Source of the DNA: Asparagopsis taxiformis
Taxonomy: Eukaryota; Rhodophyta; Florideophyceae; Bonnemaisoniales; Bonnemaisoniaceae
Length of the DNA stretch: 37,980 nt
Reading direction: 5' to 3'
Assembly: GCA_030407315.1 (NCBI GenBank)
Contig: JALQPE010002006.1
Location: 1-37,980, forward strand
A program made the translations under genes and the position numbers. Under the pieces are notes generated by a model that saw only the letters and a list, made by a program, of their open reading frames with translations, did no database searches and was not told the origin of the DNA. This document shows, piece by piece, positions 17,619 through 28,800 of the stretch. How positions within the stretch are numbered: the first letter of the stretch is position 1; every line of letters starts with the position of its first letter.

Positions 17619-18066
17619 GGTCTCTGATTCCCCGAACAAAGAGATCCGGATCGAGAACAACGAATATAAACATATAATCATATATATGAGAATCCATTTG
17701 CTTTCCTTACATGATCTGTGGCATATCCGCTGTAAAGCACATTCAGATTCCACGAAGTTTGGAAATAAAAAAGTTTATTATTACAAATGAATTAATTGAA
17801 AATTCATCTCCCAGGGCAGTCGTTCGTCCTTCCATGCACACGTTGCCAGCACGCAATGTGATGTAACAGTTGGAAATGATTGAACTCTCGGTTAAATTCC
17901 ACCGTTGGGATGTCAGCTGGAGTGAGCACAAAACTACTACCCAAAAAACTACGAACACGTTACATTCCAAGTCTCGAAAGCACCACAAAAATAAAATTGG
18001 TCGCATCTGGACGGCACAGTCTCCCCTGTTCAGCTCGCAATCCTCCCTTTTGCGTCAAAACTCGAC
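17619..18066 (+). other. Upstream region of the transposase gene
   Basis: AT-rich near 17660-17690 and 17760-17800, with no repeats in common with the rest of the window. It presumably contains the transposase promoter and 5' UTR; no definite TATA box could be assigned. Confidence 0.35.
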
Positions 18067-21000
18067 ATGGAATGCAAGTATGAAGGGTGCTTCTACTACT
18101 GCGTAGATGCTTATGCGCTCGCGCTGCATGAGCGAACGTGTCGCTACCGTTTCAACCCCTCTCCCCAACATTTCAACAACGCTCGTGTCCCTGCCGTCAC
18201 CCATGAGCCTGCTCGAAACGGCGACCATGATTCCCCGCAACCCAGCTCCCCAGACCCAGAATCTGGTCGTGCTTCCTCCAGCGACTCACCCTGTGACGCT
18301 TCACTGCCACCAACCTCAACCCCCTCCCGCGCAGACCTCCTCGTGCAATCCCTCGCCGCCAGTCTCACAACCCTCGAGTACAAGGCCGGCGCTGGCCGCG
18401 TGAGCGAAGTCATCACCATCCTACAAGACCCCGCATTCTCCCTAGAAAAGTTCAACAGCGCCGTTCGCACCGTAGAAGAATGTCGCCACGTTACCGCTTC
18501 CATGGTCGAAACACATTTCCGCACCGAAGGTTACAAGAGCCACATCATTCCAGACAAAACTGGTAAGTACTCGGCACAGCTGTACCTCCGCGACCCAGTC
18601 GACATGCTCCGCAGGCAGTTAGCACTGGCTAACGACCAAAATACTCTCTTCCACCCCTCCCCACAGACCGCCCCAGACGGCACCGCAATATTTTCTCATC
18701 CCCTACACACAGAATTCGCGAAAACGCTGCACCAGGTTACTAGACAGCGCGTGCAGCTCTCGGAAGATCCACAGGTCGTATGGGCAGAGGAAAATGATCC
18801 CACCGCTTCCTCCTTTGCCGGCCTCCTCCAAGTGTACTCCGACAAGAGCAGCACAAGCCTCAAGAGCTCCGCAATCGTCGCATACCCCATACACGTCACA
18901 CTGCTCAACTTCTCCGCCCCCCTCCGTCGCCACTGCATCCGTACCGGCCTCACCATCGTCGGGTATCTTCCGTACATTGTTAACCCTTCGTCCAACGCCT
19001 TGTTCGGTGATGAAATGCCGACAACCTCTAGTTCTGCTAGTCGCGCTCGCAAAATTGATATTCTTCATAAAGCACTCGAAAAAGTGTTTTCGTCCCTATC
19101 CACCGCGTTCTCTTCCGGGTTCCCCTGCACAGACTCCACTGCAACTGCCCGCCAATGCTTTCCCATCCTAGCCAATTATTGCTGCGACTTTCCAGAGGCC
19201 AAAGAGCTCTCATGCACTCGCAACAGCACTACCACCACACATCCCTGCCACCGCTGCTACATCCCCGCCACTCAACTTGAATCCAGCGCGCCACACCAGC
19301 CCCGCTCCCTCGATGATACACGCTCTGCACGCCAAGAGAGCGCTCAGGAGCATACAACTGCTCCGCTCGAAGCTCTCTCCCTCCTCGAACAACACTCTGT
19401 CCTCGAATCGACCGCTCTTTTACCCACCAACAGTCCCCTAGACCCCTACAACATTTTCTCCTTCGAGCCTCTGCACAATCTCCACCTCGGCATCTCAAAG
19501 CTCATCAAACAGTGCATTGTCCACCGCCTCAGCTCCCCAGACCTCACCACCACCACTGCCTCCCATTCCGGGACACCTCGCACCTTCAAGAAGGTGAAAA
19601 AATCCATCCTCGCCGGCTCAAACAGCATTCTGTCCGCTATCGAACGCGACTACTACATCACCGGTCTTCATGTCGACTTCTCCAAGGGTGAGAAGGGCAC
19701 CAATTTGAACGGCCTCTTCACGGAGGACGGCATACGCGGCATGCTCGCAGCCAAAGACTATCACCATGTCGACATGGTGTTCCCTTTCATCGCAGCATTC
19801 ATTGACACATGCTGTGACGAAGTAGATACAGCCCCCCTCACTTCCATCTGCACGCAATACTCTGACCTCGTCGCATGGGTCATGAAACGCGGTCGCATCA
19901 AGCACTGGACTGCCGCCGAACTAGAAAGCCTCCAGAACTCCATTTCCTATTTCAAACAATCAATGCTCTCCACCCTCGGCCCATTCCACACCACAGGTCT
20001 CAAAACTTTCAAGTTCCATCTTCTAGACCATCTTCCCGGTGACTTGCAGAGATATGGCGCCCTGGAACACATTGATGCAGGCCCCTACGAACACTCGCAT
20101 CTTCTGTTCAAACAGAGTTATAGGAAAACCTCTCGAAGGCGCTCCACAGCCATGGAAGAGACTATTCGCCACATGGAATTCTCCTTGGCCACTCCAACTG
20201 GTCATACCCCATCGAACACATTGGGAAACGCACGCATGATATCGCCCACAGACGGTGCAGTACTCGTTCGCGACGGATTCACCGTTGCACTGCACGACTT
20301 TGCCTCCCTGCTGCCCGATGCAACCCTCCTCGTTGCAGATATCGACGGACAGCCCGATCCTGCCACTCTTTTGCCGCTGCACAACTCCTCGTTCCCGTCT
20401 GGCACCATAACGCTATTCCAGCAACTCGGTGACACAGCTGCACAAGCGTTCCTCACCCTCGCTAGACTGCGCGCCACGGCAGAAGGCCCTCCAATACATG
20501 ACATGGACATTTCCGTCACCGTGGTAAAGTCCGCCTACGTCATGGGAGGGTACGTCCCAGATGCCGACGACTTTGACCCGCACAGTGGCATGCTTCGCCC
20601 CACAAACGTGTCGAGGCACAAGCAGCAGCGCGTCTTTGCAACTTCATCGTTCGGCCCCGCAAAGAGATCGCAGTACTCCTTTGTCGTCATCTCCGGAACT
20701 GCCGATGACTACAGAACCATATGGGTAGGGCGCGTCCTGGCACTGGTACGCCTGCAGTCTCCAAACCTGTTTCAACCTGTAGAACTCGCTTTCGTTCAGT
20801 ATATGACCTGCTTTGCCCCAAAAACCGCTGTGGAAAAATCACTTGGGTGCATTTGTTTAAAGTGGTCCACATGGGACCCGGACAACGGATCCGTTGACAG
20901 CAATGACACTGCATCCCACAGTGCAGGTGGTCCTTGGTTTGACCTCATTCCTGCATCTACTATATCTGGCACCGTGCACATCGTACGAAGTAACTTTCCA

Positions 21001-21108
21001 GTCAAGCCATTTACGAAACAAATGCACTGGTCGGACCACCGTTTCTATCTCAACCGCTTCTACACCAACACTGATTACCAATTCACAGATGATAATGAAG
21101 AAGAATAA
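18067..21108 (+). CDS. Large transposase, Plavaka/KDZ-like (CACTA-related) family
   Basis: 1013 residues, uninterrupted, from ATG 18067. The N-terminus has a C2HC finger-like pattern, C3-x4-C8 with H21-x3-C25, followed by a Ser/Pro-rich linker. The core shows the order I associate with Plavaka/KDZ transposases. There is an ILANYCCDFPEAKELSC block with Asp374, then a CxxC (PCHRC, 394-397), then PLDPYNIFSFEPLHNLHLG (His470, His473). Later come FKFHLLDHLPGDLQRYGALE and PYEHSHLLFKQSYRKTSRR (Glu675). The latter resembles the C-terminal helical block in which the terminal catalytic Glu region sits. It would cut and join the TIR ends at 15054 and 37968. Family assignment is by remembered motif pattern, not by alignment. 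The intact frame, in contrast with the broken retroelements, suggests recent activity. An AATAAA overlaps the stop codon. Confidence 0.65.
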   Translation: MECKYEGCFYYCVDAYALALHERTCRYRFNPSPQHFNNARVPAVTHEPARNGDHDSPQPSSPDPESGRASSSDSPCDASLPPTSTPSRADLLVQSLAASLTTLEYKAGAGRVSEVITILQDPAFSLEKFNSAVRTVEECRHVTASMVETHFRTEGYKSHIIPDKTGKYSAQLYLRDPVDMLRRQLALANDQNTLFHPSPQTAPDGTAIFSHPLHTEFAKTLHQVTRQRVQLSEDPQVVWAEENDPTASSFAGLLQVYSDKSSTSLKSSAIVAYPIHVTLLNFSAPLRRHCIRTGLTIVGYLPYIVNPSSNALFGDEMPTTSSSASRARKIDILHKALEKVFSSLSTAFSSGFPCTDSTATARQCFPILANYCCDFPEAKELSCTRNSTTTTHPCHRCYIPATQLESSAPHQPRSLDDTRSARQESAQEHTTAPLEALSLLEQHSVLESTALLPTNSPLDPYNIFSFEPLHNLHLGISKLIKQCIVHRLSSPDLTTTTASHSGTPRTFKKVKKSILAGSNSILSAIERDYYITGLHVDFSKGEKGTNLNGLFTEDGIRGMLAAKDYHHVDMVFPFIAAFIDTCCDEVDTAPLTSICTQYSDLVAWVMKRGRIKHWTAAELESLQNSISYFKQSMLSTLGPFHTTGLKTFKFHLLDHLPGDLQRYGALEHIDAGPYEHSHLLFKQSYRKTSRRRSTAMEETIRHMEFSLATPTGHTPSNTLGNARMISPTDGAVLVRDGFTVALHDFASLLPDATLLVADIDGQPDPATLLPLHNSSFPSGTITLFQQLGDTAAQAFLTLARLRATAEGPPIHDMDISVTVVKSAYVMGGYVPDADDFDPHSGMLRPTNVSRHKQQRVFATSSFGPAKRSQYSFVVISGTADDYRTIWVGRVLALVRLQSPNLFQPVELAFVQYMTCFAPKTAVEKSLGCICLKWSTWDPDNGSVDSNDTASHSAGGPWFDLIPASTISGTVHIVRSNFPVKPFTKQMHWSDHRFYLNRFYTNTDYQFTDDNEEE

Positions 21109-21185
21109 ATCTAAATCGCAGCACTCTATTGATAATGTACTACATGATAAACCTTCTAGTCAACGTCACATTTACTGCACTAATT

Positions 21186-23471
21186 TCAACCATCCTCCAT
21201 TACGCCAAAACCGTTATCAGCAGTGGCTGCATGGCGCCGCTCCATGCCCCCATACTGTGGGGCATTGATTTCGACATTCAGGTTTGCACTCAGGTGTCCA
21301 GCATATGGGTCAACGACGAAAAGTTCTGCGCCAATTAGTCCTTGCGCAATCACACAATCCATTACAGCACCGAGGTTTGACGTAATATGCGATTGAATCC
21401 AATCCTCGGACACTAGAACAAGTGATGAGCAGCGGTTTACATCATCAACGACATGAACAATTCCAGACCCCTCTCCGCTTTGCCACACTTCAACAGCCTC
21501 TCTCGTCACAGTACGGCTTGCAAACACATGCCGTGACTGTGCACTAGTCCGCTGTTCGCTCTCGACAACGTCCGTTTCTTCCCTTGCTTGCGAGCCTTGG
21601 AGACAAGACATGCAGTACACCACCATACCAACTAATTGCTGAAAAGCTACCCCCACATATTGACTGTACCGCCTTGTAAACTCCTTCTGCCGTGCACCTC
21701 CTTTCCCCTTCGGTTCATCCAAACACTCCACAGTAGTCACTAGCCAAGCATCCAGGCGCGCCAGCGTTAGTATGCTCGTCTCTATGTCCATTACTTGTTC
21801 TGGTCGTATCGAATAACCCCTGAAGATGTCCAGCACATTCACAGCTACTCGGTTGTTAAACCATGCATCACCATTCACTTCCATTTCGAAGCTGTCAGGA
21901 ACCAAGCCTTTGCTGTATCGCAGCTCTGAGAACGGTGCCGTTCGCCACCTCCCCATATCCAAATCACCGTTACTTTCCCGTTTCAAAAGCTTCTCAGACG
22001 CTTCGCGCTTTTGTTCCTCTCGCTCGTCCATCTCAGCTCGCGTCGTCAGCATCGTGCATCTAGACATTAATTTTGTGTACCCCAGCGAACCGAACAATCT
22101 GTCCCTCGCATTACGCTTCCGTGCACTCATCACGTCGGACAGTTTCTGCGTCACCTTCACTTTCAATTCCTTGCTCCCCGCCACAGCCTCTTGACAGCAC
22201 ACACGCTGCTCCTCATCGGAAAACACATCACACCACGGACTTTGACGCAGTACGTGTCGCACCAAGTCATTCAGCAGATCACTCTCGTCCCTGTACGAAG
22301 GTGTATACCACTGCAGATTCTTGATGATATAGCCCGGAGGGGTAGCAATATATCCTACACCGTTTTCGCTCCAAAGTGCCCCTTCTACCGGCTCTACCTC
22401 GATGGTACGTCCAGTCCAACGTCTCTGCGTTTGTTCCGCTATAGGGTCCAGCTCCATAGTCTCGTTCTTGCACCACTTTGTCAGGTTTTCCTCAACCGCC
22501 CTAAGAACTCCAAGGTATTTCACAGGAATGGCTTTCTGTATTTTCGACTTACCGCCACCGTGATCACTGATTCTACCTGTTCTCGCAATTGCAGTAAGGC
22601 TGGCATTTTCCGCCTGCAGAGTCTTCACCTTAGCCTCCAACGCAACAATCTCCGTGGTGAGCGCCTTGTTTGCTATGTCCTGGCTAAACACTTTTTTTTC
22701 CAGCTCCGCGATCTTCTTCTTCTGCGCATTGATGCGACTCGCCATTAAATCGATGGATTCCGGCGGATGCAACCTCTCTGCCCTCACCGTCCCCCCATCT
22801 CGCACGCTATCGGGAATATGATGTCCTCCATCGCCAATAGCCTGACGTCGCGGGGGCGTTACGCGCATATTTGGCACCAATGACACTCTGTTGTGACGAG
22901 GCCCGCACTCCGGCTGCTCTCTCCCCTCAGTACCACCTGACCGCCGATGATAGTTGGCATCCTGTGAACGTTGCTCAGAAACAACATCCCTTGCCGCTAT
23001 CCTCGGGTCCCTGACTGCATTACCTGCTGGGGCTGATGTACTCGGCATAGTTGGCGCAGTGGGGGTCACAGCCTCCAGTGTGTCGGAAGCCCCCGGCTGG
23101 GACTCCGTCTGCAGCACCTCCGCATCTGCCAACCCGGGAGGAACTACCTTTGCCATAGCACTCTGCCGCAATTCCAACATGTTTTGAGCCACTATCATGT
23201 CATCATCATGATGTTCACTGTCCCTGCGAGCACGCTTGCCTCGGTCAAGCCCCATCTCTCTCCGCGCCGTTCCTCCTTCCTCACTTTCTCGCTGCGGATC
23301 CCCAGATCTGCGCCGGTCCGTCTTGCGACTACCGGACCGCGGTTCAATGCTGCCGGTAGGCCCAGACCGCTTCTTCGCACGGGATTGTCGGGCACTCGAT
23401 ACAGCAGCTGCTGACCGGGTTTTCTGGAGGCCCGGAGGCTTTGGAGCTTTCTTCGCAATACGCGGCGGCAT
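21186..23471 (-). CDS. Transposon accessory protein with basic N-terminus and coiled coil, unknown family
   Basis: 761 residues from ATG 23471, convergent with the transposase (stop codons 77 bp apart). Residues 1-90 are Lys/Arg/Ser-rich with NLS-like clusters (KKAPKPP, RAKKRSG, KTDRRRSG). Residues about 240-302 form a heptad-like coiled coil (RINAQKKKIAELEKKV ... ALEAKVKTLQAENASL). A conserved-looking alpha/beta region of about 450 residues follows, with several Trp and Cys, and no motif I can name. Two-gene CACTA elements encode a transposase plus a TnpA-like DNA-binding protein, and by position this could be an analogous partner. That is inference; no homology to TnpA is visible. The gene is intact and its composition matches the transposase gene. 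Confidence 0.7.
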   Translation of the reverse strand: MPPRIAKKAPKPPGLQKTRSAAAVSSARQSRAKKRSGPTGSIEPRSGSRKTDRRRSGDPQRESEEGGTARREMGLDRGKRARRDSEHHDDDMIVAQNMLELRQSAMAKVVPPGLADAEVLQTESQPGASDTLEAVTPTAPTMPSTSAPAGNAVRDPRIAARDVVSEQRSQDANYHRRSGGTEGREQPECGPRHNRVSLVPNMRVTPPRRQAIGDGGHHIPDSVRDGGTVRAERLHPPESIDLMASRINAQKKKIAELEKKVFSQDIANKALTTEIVALEAKVKTLQAENASLTAIARTGRISDHGGGKSKIQKAIPVKYLGVLRAVEENLTKWCKNETMELDPIAEQTQRRWTGRTIEVEPVEGALWSENGVGYIATPPGYIIKNLQWYTPSYRDESDLLNDLVRHVLRQSPWCDVFSDEEQRVCCQEAVAGSKELKVKVTQKLSDVMSARKRNARDRLFGSLGYTKLMSRCTMLTTRAEMDEREEQKREASEKLLKRESNGDLDMGRWRTAPFSELRYSKGLVPDSFEMEVNGDAWFNNRVAVNVLDIFRGYSIRPEQVMDIETSILTLARLDAWLVTTVECLDEPKGKGGARQKEFTRRYSQYVGVAFQQLVGMVVYCMSCLQGSQAREETDVVESEQRTSAQSRHVFASRTVTREAVEVWQSGEGSGIVHVVDDVNRCSSLVLVSEDWIQSHITSNLGAVMDCVIAQGLIGAELFVVDPYAGHLSANLNVEINAPQYGGMERRHAATADNGFGVMEDG

Positions 23472-23654
23472 AATGAAGCTTTCCCGGAAGCGATGGAACG
23501 ATTGAGTTGCACGAGATACAAAAAAGATTGCTGTATAGTGTCGGTAACCACAACGGTCTGCGATGAACGTTCAGGTCAGGTCAAGTACCGGATAATACGC
23601 CAACAGCCCAGATTGTATACGGTAGGCAGTCATCAACAGTATTTAATGAGGTAC
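23472..23654 (-). promoter_or_regulatory. Upstream region of the accessory gene
   Basis: 183 bp between the accessory ATG and the first dispersed repeat. CTATACAG on the minus strand near 23535 is a weak TATA candidate. The region starts at the outer edge of the inverted repeat at 23655. Confidence 0.25.
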
Positions 23655-23704
23655 AATTACAGCTGTCGAGCTAGGCCGCGAGCACCCCTATGTCCGGAAG
23701 ACGT
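23655..23704 (+). repeat. Left arm of outer inverted repeat around the methyltransferase cassette
   Basis: AATTACAGCTGTCGAGCTAG followed by GCGAGCACCCCTA is matched in inverted orientation at 30365-30428, with a short extra segment in the right arm. It joins directly to repeat copy A, so the inverted repeat between the two sides is several hundred bp long in total. Confidence 0.7.
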
Positions 23705-24089
23705 CCTGATTTGAATTAAAATTTGGGCTATTCTCAAAAACATGCACATGTGAACATGTTTTTGAGATGGGGGTGTGCCGTACGGCACAATCGACCGCCC
23801 AAATCGATGTTTTTTGCAATATTTTTTTGTGCCCGAAATTTTAGAATTTCTGGGCTGGCCAGCAATGCAATCGAGCTGGACATCCACCGGACGTCCATTT
23901 CAGGTTGGTCGTGAGAGAGCGGGGCGGGACCATGATGGAACAAGGACCAAGACCTGTCCCTGGCGTATTGAGCCTGAAATTGACCCTTCGTCAGACGCCA
24001 TTTAGCCTTACAGTTGGTGCTTACAGAAGCCAGTGATGACCCCGCTCGGGGCGGCGGTCGGTTCCTGGGGCCGTTGTGGCCAAATTAGA
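23705..24089 (+). repeat. Dispersed palindromic repeat, copy A (full)
   Basis: Begins CCTGATTTGAATTAAAATTT. In order it holds a hairpin (CAAAAACATG...CATGTTTTTG), the perfect palindrome GTGCCGTACGGCAC (23775-23788), an inverted pair CCCGAAATT/AATTTCTGGG, GGACATCCACCGGACGTCC, and a CCCCGCTCGGGG stem. It ends TGGCCAAATTAGA. The unit is non-coding: apparent ORFs shift frame between copies. Confidence 0.9.
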
Positions 24090-24262
24090 CACCCTGATTT
24101 GAATTAAAATTTGGGCTATTCTCAAAAACATGCACATGTGAACATGTTTTTGAAATGGGGGTGTGCCGTACGGCACAATCGGCCGCCCAAATCAAGGTTT
24201 TTTACAATATTTTTGCTGCCCGAAATTCTACAATTTCTGGGCTGGCCAGTAATGCATTAGCT
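24090..24262 (+). repeat. Dispersed palindromic repeat, copy B (partial)
   Basis: Same orientation as A, joined head to tail. It stops after CTGGGCTGGCCAG, losing the GGACGTCC part. The GTGCCGTACGGCAC palindrome is at 24163-24176. Confidence 0.9.
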
Positions 24263-24730
24263 ATGTGCTCTAAACCGATTCTAACAAGCAGAAAGAATCC
24301 TCTCCTTCATGACGATGCTCTCGAATTGAGTGCAATGCAACGGACTCCCTCCAGGAGAACGACAAAGCATCGTCTTTTGCAAGACATTTTCGTACGAAAA
24401 ATAATCGAAACACATATTTGACTTTAACCTAACAGCTATCGCGAGCACCGTACTCAGCTAAATTTCCTCTGTAATTTCCTTCCTCCAACCAATCAATAGC
24501 CGCTTGGTCACAGGCTTAAAAGCCTTCCACTATTTGTCCTATCCATCGAAGAGGGTTCGATCCAGGCCTTGATGGGTGTGGAACCCGAGAACTTGAAAAT
24601 GGAACATATTGCGACAGAGATGAGATGTCATTCTCTTTCGTTTACTTTTTTCTAACAAGATTCTAAACGTCTACGCAGCGGAACGAACCCAATGTCGTCC
24701 GTCCGTTTTCAGCCCGGTGAGATGTTTTTG
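24263..24730 (+). other. Unique sequence without recognised features
   Basis: Between repeat copy B and the 112-bp repeats. No gene, convincing tRNA or repeat was seen. Confidence 0.4.
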
Positions 24731-25070
24731 CCATTAACGGAGGTGGAGGCGGCTATGGAGGAAGCCTGCGGTTCGGGTATTCTTTCCATTAACGGAGGTG
24801 GAGGTGGCGGCTTTGGAGGAAGCCTGGAGAACATGTGAGATGTCAGTACCCATGGATCACAAGAAAAACATGTAGAGGTCCAGTTTGGATATTGTTGCCA
24901 TTAACGGAGGCGGAGGAGGCGGCTACGGTGGAAGCCTGGAGAGCATGTGAGATGTCAGTACCCATGGATCACATGAAGAACATGTTGAGGTGCGGTTCGG
25001 ATATTCTTTCCATTAACGGAGGCGGAGGAGGCGGCTACGGTGGAAGCCTGGAGAAGAATAGAATAGTCCT
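24731..25070 (+). repeat. Glycine-codon-rich tandem repeats (112-bp period)
   Basis: CCATTAACGGAGG starts at 24731, 24786, 24898 and 25010, so the spacing is 55, 112 and 112 bp. Each copy continues with GGAGG-type codons and GGAAGCCTG. The last units add GAGATGTCAGTACCCATGGA. Copies read I-N-G-G-G-G-G-G-Y-G-G-S-L in one frame, but 112 is not a multiple of three and the frame is not kept. It is probably a decayed minisatellite, perhaps from a glycine-rich coding exon. Confidence 0.8.
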
Positions 25071-25351
25071 ATACCCATGGATCACAAGTAGACGTAGTTG
25101 GGCTCCTTTTCGAAGCCCATTCGTCTCTTGAATAAATTTAGCACCCAAATCATATACGATTGCCGAGTTGACACCCCGTATGTCTCGTTGGTAGAAATAG
25201 CAGGGGTTCCACCACTCAGCTGGCGGGAAGTAGTTACTGATTATATGAGATATGGCTTAGCTCCCGCCAAAACCGATAGCTCTGGGCTCAGGTTCTCCAA
25301 ATGTGGTTATACGAATGTGTTCTGACAATGGTAGAAGACGAATATCTGCAT
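25071..25351 (+). other. Unique sequence without recognised features
   Basis: Between the 112-bp repeats and repeat copy C; no gene or repeat was recognised. Confidence 0.35.
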
Positions 25352-25570
25352 CCTGCTTTGAATTAAAATTTGGGCTATTCTCAAAAACATGCACATGTGA
25401 ACATGTTTTTGAGATGGGGGTGTGCCGTACGGCACAATCGACCGCCGAAATCGATGTTTTTTGCAATATTTTTTCTGCCCGAAATTGTAGAATTTCTGGG
25501 CTGGCCAGCAATGCATCTGAGTCGGACATCCCCACGTCCAGTGGCCGTCCGGATGTCGCTCACCTGGTAA
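25352..25570 (+). repeat. Dispersed palindromic repeat, copy C (partial)
   Basis: Plus orientation, from CTTTGAATTAAAATTTGGGC to the GGACATCCCCACGTCC region. The palindrome is at 25422-25435. It lies about 300 bp upstream of the methyltransferase start and may contribute to its promoter. Confidence 0.85.
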
Positions 25571-25866
25571 GCGTGAGGCACCTGTGTCAACCTATGTGAC
25601 TGGCGGCCTTGCAGTACAACACTCAAAGGCAGGGAATCACAATCTTTTTAAAATTTTTTCTCTACCACGTATCCGTCACAACTTATTACCTACACCGGTT
25701 ACGGGTTTCAAGACCTTTCCAGTGCTGTGTACCCGTATACTCTGTTCCGTTCGATATCAACCAGTGTTCCTCACGAAAGAGTGCAAACGTCACGAGATAC
25801 GTCGTCAAATTTGACTGTCTCGCCGAGCGGTCGCCATCCTGTACCGAATTTTCCACTCATTCCATT

Positions 25867-28800
25867 ATGACGAATAAGCGCAGGCGCAACAGCAATCCGA
25901 TCGTTGACGACGCAACCGTGCCAATTCTGCGCGAACCCGCTAGCCCTTGGGAGGATTCTAGTGACATGGGTACACGTCGAAACGTAGGTCGCGCCGCCCG
26001 CGAAACTACTCTCGCTGGCAAAGACTTCCTCCGCCTCTTGCTGGATTTATTCGCCCACTCAAGTTTCGCAGACTTGACGGACAAGCCGGGAGGTTTCACA
26101 TACGCGGACCTTGGCGCTTGGGTTGCGCAGGGCACGGAAGAACAATTTGTGGCGCTGCAAGGTCGACTCAGCATGTCCTTCAGCGGTCGTTCGAAGAATG
26201 CTGGAGTCGAGGCGGATGTTGCCGAAATCGTCATGGCAGAGATGAACGTTGAGCGAGCCAAGCAGATTGTTCGTCTGGCATTACCCATTGCCGAGTTTTC
26301 AAGACAGGATGAGCGTATCGGGCAATGGGTTGAGCACTGCATCCTTTCTGGGATCGTGCCGCAGACCTTCCTTATTGGATGTAACATGCTTCCTTCGCCA
26401 CTACAGGCGCCGCAGCGCGGGGAACCAAGCGCCTTCGTTCTTGCTCCACCGGAAACGTTCGAGGTATTGATGTATTTCCAAGCGTTGTCTATCATCCGAA
26501 ATCACAACAAGAACCTGCCGCGTCGCCGAATAGGAGATGCGGCCGAAGAGGGGAACGAAGCCGCACGCGTCCCAGCCCATCGGAAAAGCACTAATCGAGC
26601 TTGTTACGTGGTTCAAGTTTTATACCATGCTTGGACCGATGTGGCCTACGCCGCAAAGTTTTCCAGCTTCGAAGAGTTGATGGCGCCGTACATCATTTTC
26701 GACAGCAGTGAGCATTGGTTTGACGTGCTCGATGAAGGTCTATTCGCACCGATGGAGCAGAAGCTAGATCTCTACCACAACAAAGCTCCCCTATCTCATC
26801 CTGATGGATATGGTGGAAAAGTAGAGACAAGAACCAGTGCGCAGCACAGTGCATTTAGGGACCTTGTGAGGAAGTTCTTCGACCGGTTGCAGTTTCTTAT
26901 CGTCAACCCGGACCTGTACACCTGGCCGGAGTCCGACCGCTGGGGGGCACTGGAAATATACTTCTCAAGCGGAAATCCGGACAAGCTGCCAGCGTATTTT
27001 GACACCCTCGACGAAGACGTTATGGCTGTCCTCCGCCCGGCACCACAAGCCGCGGACGCAGAAAAGGTCCCCAAGCCGGTTGATGACACTCCCACTCGTC
27101 GCAACACAGGAGGGAGAGGTTTGGTTCCGTCGACAAGACACACAACCAGGCTTCAACTTGGACCTGGGAGGACCAGTCTTACTGCCCAAGGGCCGTCTCC
27201 CCCGTCACCGTCACCCCATGCGACAGAAGAGCAGGAAAGTGAAGGGCAGGCTCTCGCAAAGGACTTTCTTTCGAAAATGAGTCAGTATTGCCGGGTGTAC
27301 GACGTCCCTTTCGAAGATTTGGTCAGTGCCGACGAGAGCCGAGAACACGTGCCCATCACGGGCAACGTTCAGCTCATTCTGACTGATCCGCCCTACAATG
27401 TTCGTCGTAAGAGGAACGATTCCAACTCTTCGTACGACAGGCTAACTGCAGAAGATATGCAGGCTAGCATCGAAGTGTTTGACGAGCTGTTGCGCCCCGG
27501 TGGCCACGGCATCGTGTTCTGCTCGGTTTTGCAGTTCTACGAATGGTTCCATTACTTGGAAACGTACAAAGGACCGCAGTCAGAAGGCCCAACCGATACT
27601 GCTGCCAGTGATGACGGGTCGGATGAAGAAGAGGTTACGTCCATGAATTCGGACTCCGAAGCATCGCAGCACAGTGGCGAAGAAAGTGCGGATGAGGAGG
27701 AGGACGAGGAGGAGGAGGACGTCGTTCGGAATTCAGTTTTCTTCGTTGACGAGGTACCTCTGTTGTTTGTCCGACTACCTGGGCACCTCTATCAAATGCC
27801 GGGGCGGAAGAGGTACCAACGCATGAACATGGCAGAGGTCGCTATCCACTTCTGGAAGCGAGGTGTTCCGTTCAAGACCGGAAGCGAGATGGTGGCCTAT
27901 AGGAACCACGGATACATGGACGGCACGTACCCGGCGTGGTGCAACGTCACCATCAATATGCCCGCCATCGATTCGAATGAGATGGTGTGGCGAACAAGGA
28001 GCACAACCGGTGCTACGGTCAGAGTTCGTGCAGAGCAGAAGAGCGTCGCTCTCATGATGGAGTTGATCAGCCAGCATTCACAGCCTGGTGATATTGTTGT
28101 CGATCCATTCTCTGGCACTTTCGCGACGGGAAAAGCAGCTATGAGCTTGCCTGAGCACCGTGTTTTCGTCGGCAGTGACATGGACAAATTGTGTGTGGTA
28201 CGATCGCTTCCAAAGCTGTGTGCAGTCATGTCACGTGTAATTCTTTCAAACAACACTGACATGAGGGTCACGACAGAAGCGAAACAGAGTGCTGAGAAGT
28301 TCTTGGCGTCCCCCTCTGTCACGATGCGTACGCAGAGGGAACGCAGGATCATCGAACCCCCACCTGGCCTTCCCCTGTACCAGAGGTTCCCGAAATATAT
28401 TCGGCAGTACCTCTGGCAGCTGTGCCCAGAGTCGATTGCGTCGCGCGAGCACATGGAGAAACCGGTACATTATTGGCCACCTTCCCTGCGCCGCTGGTTG
28501 CAAACTGAAAACCCTCGCGTGATGCGGGCACACGATTGTGTTGCGAAAAAATTGAGCGTTCGACCATCGCTGATTAAGCATCCAAATGCAGGAAGAGGGC
28601 TCTTCGCTGAACAGACATTTAATGTTGGTGACGAAGTATGTGCATACTACGGAACTGTTGTGTACTCTGATATGAGCAAGGAGTCGATGAGGTTCGCGTA
28701 CGGAGAGGGTCACATGGCGATAACGAAGGAAACATTCTTGATGTATGCTATCAAGCTGTATGCAACAGCGGAGGACGACGAAAACATCGAGCATCCAATT

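Noticed and set aside
23713..24005. Repeated open frames of the type MGYSQKHAHVNMFLRWGCAVRHNRP
   Set aside because: They come from the dispersed palindromic repeat; reading frames differ between copies and appear on both strands, so they are not protein-coding.
24545..24600. tRNA-like GGTTCGATCC (T-loop/B-box look)
   Set aside because: The flanking bases do not form a T stem or a cloverleaf, and the B-box spacing is one base short.
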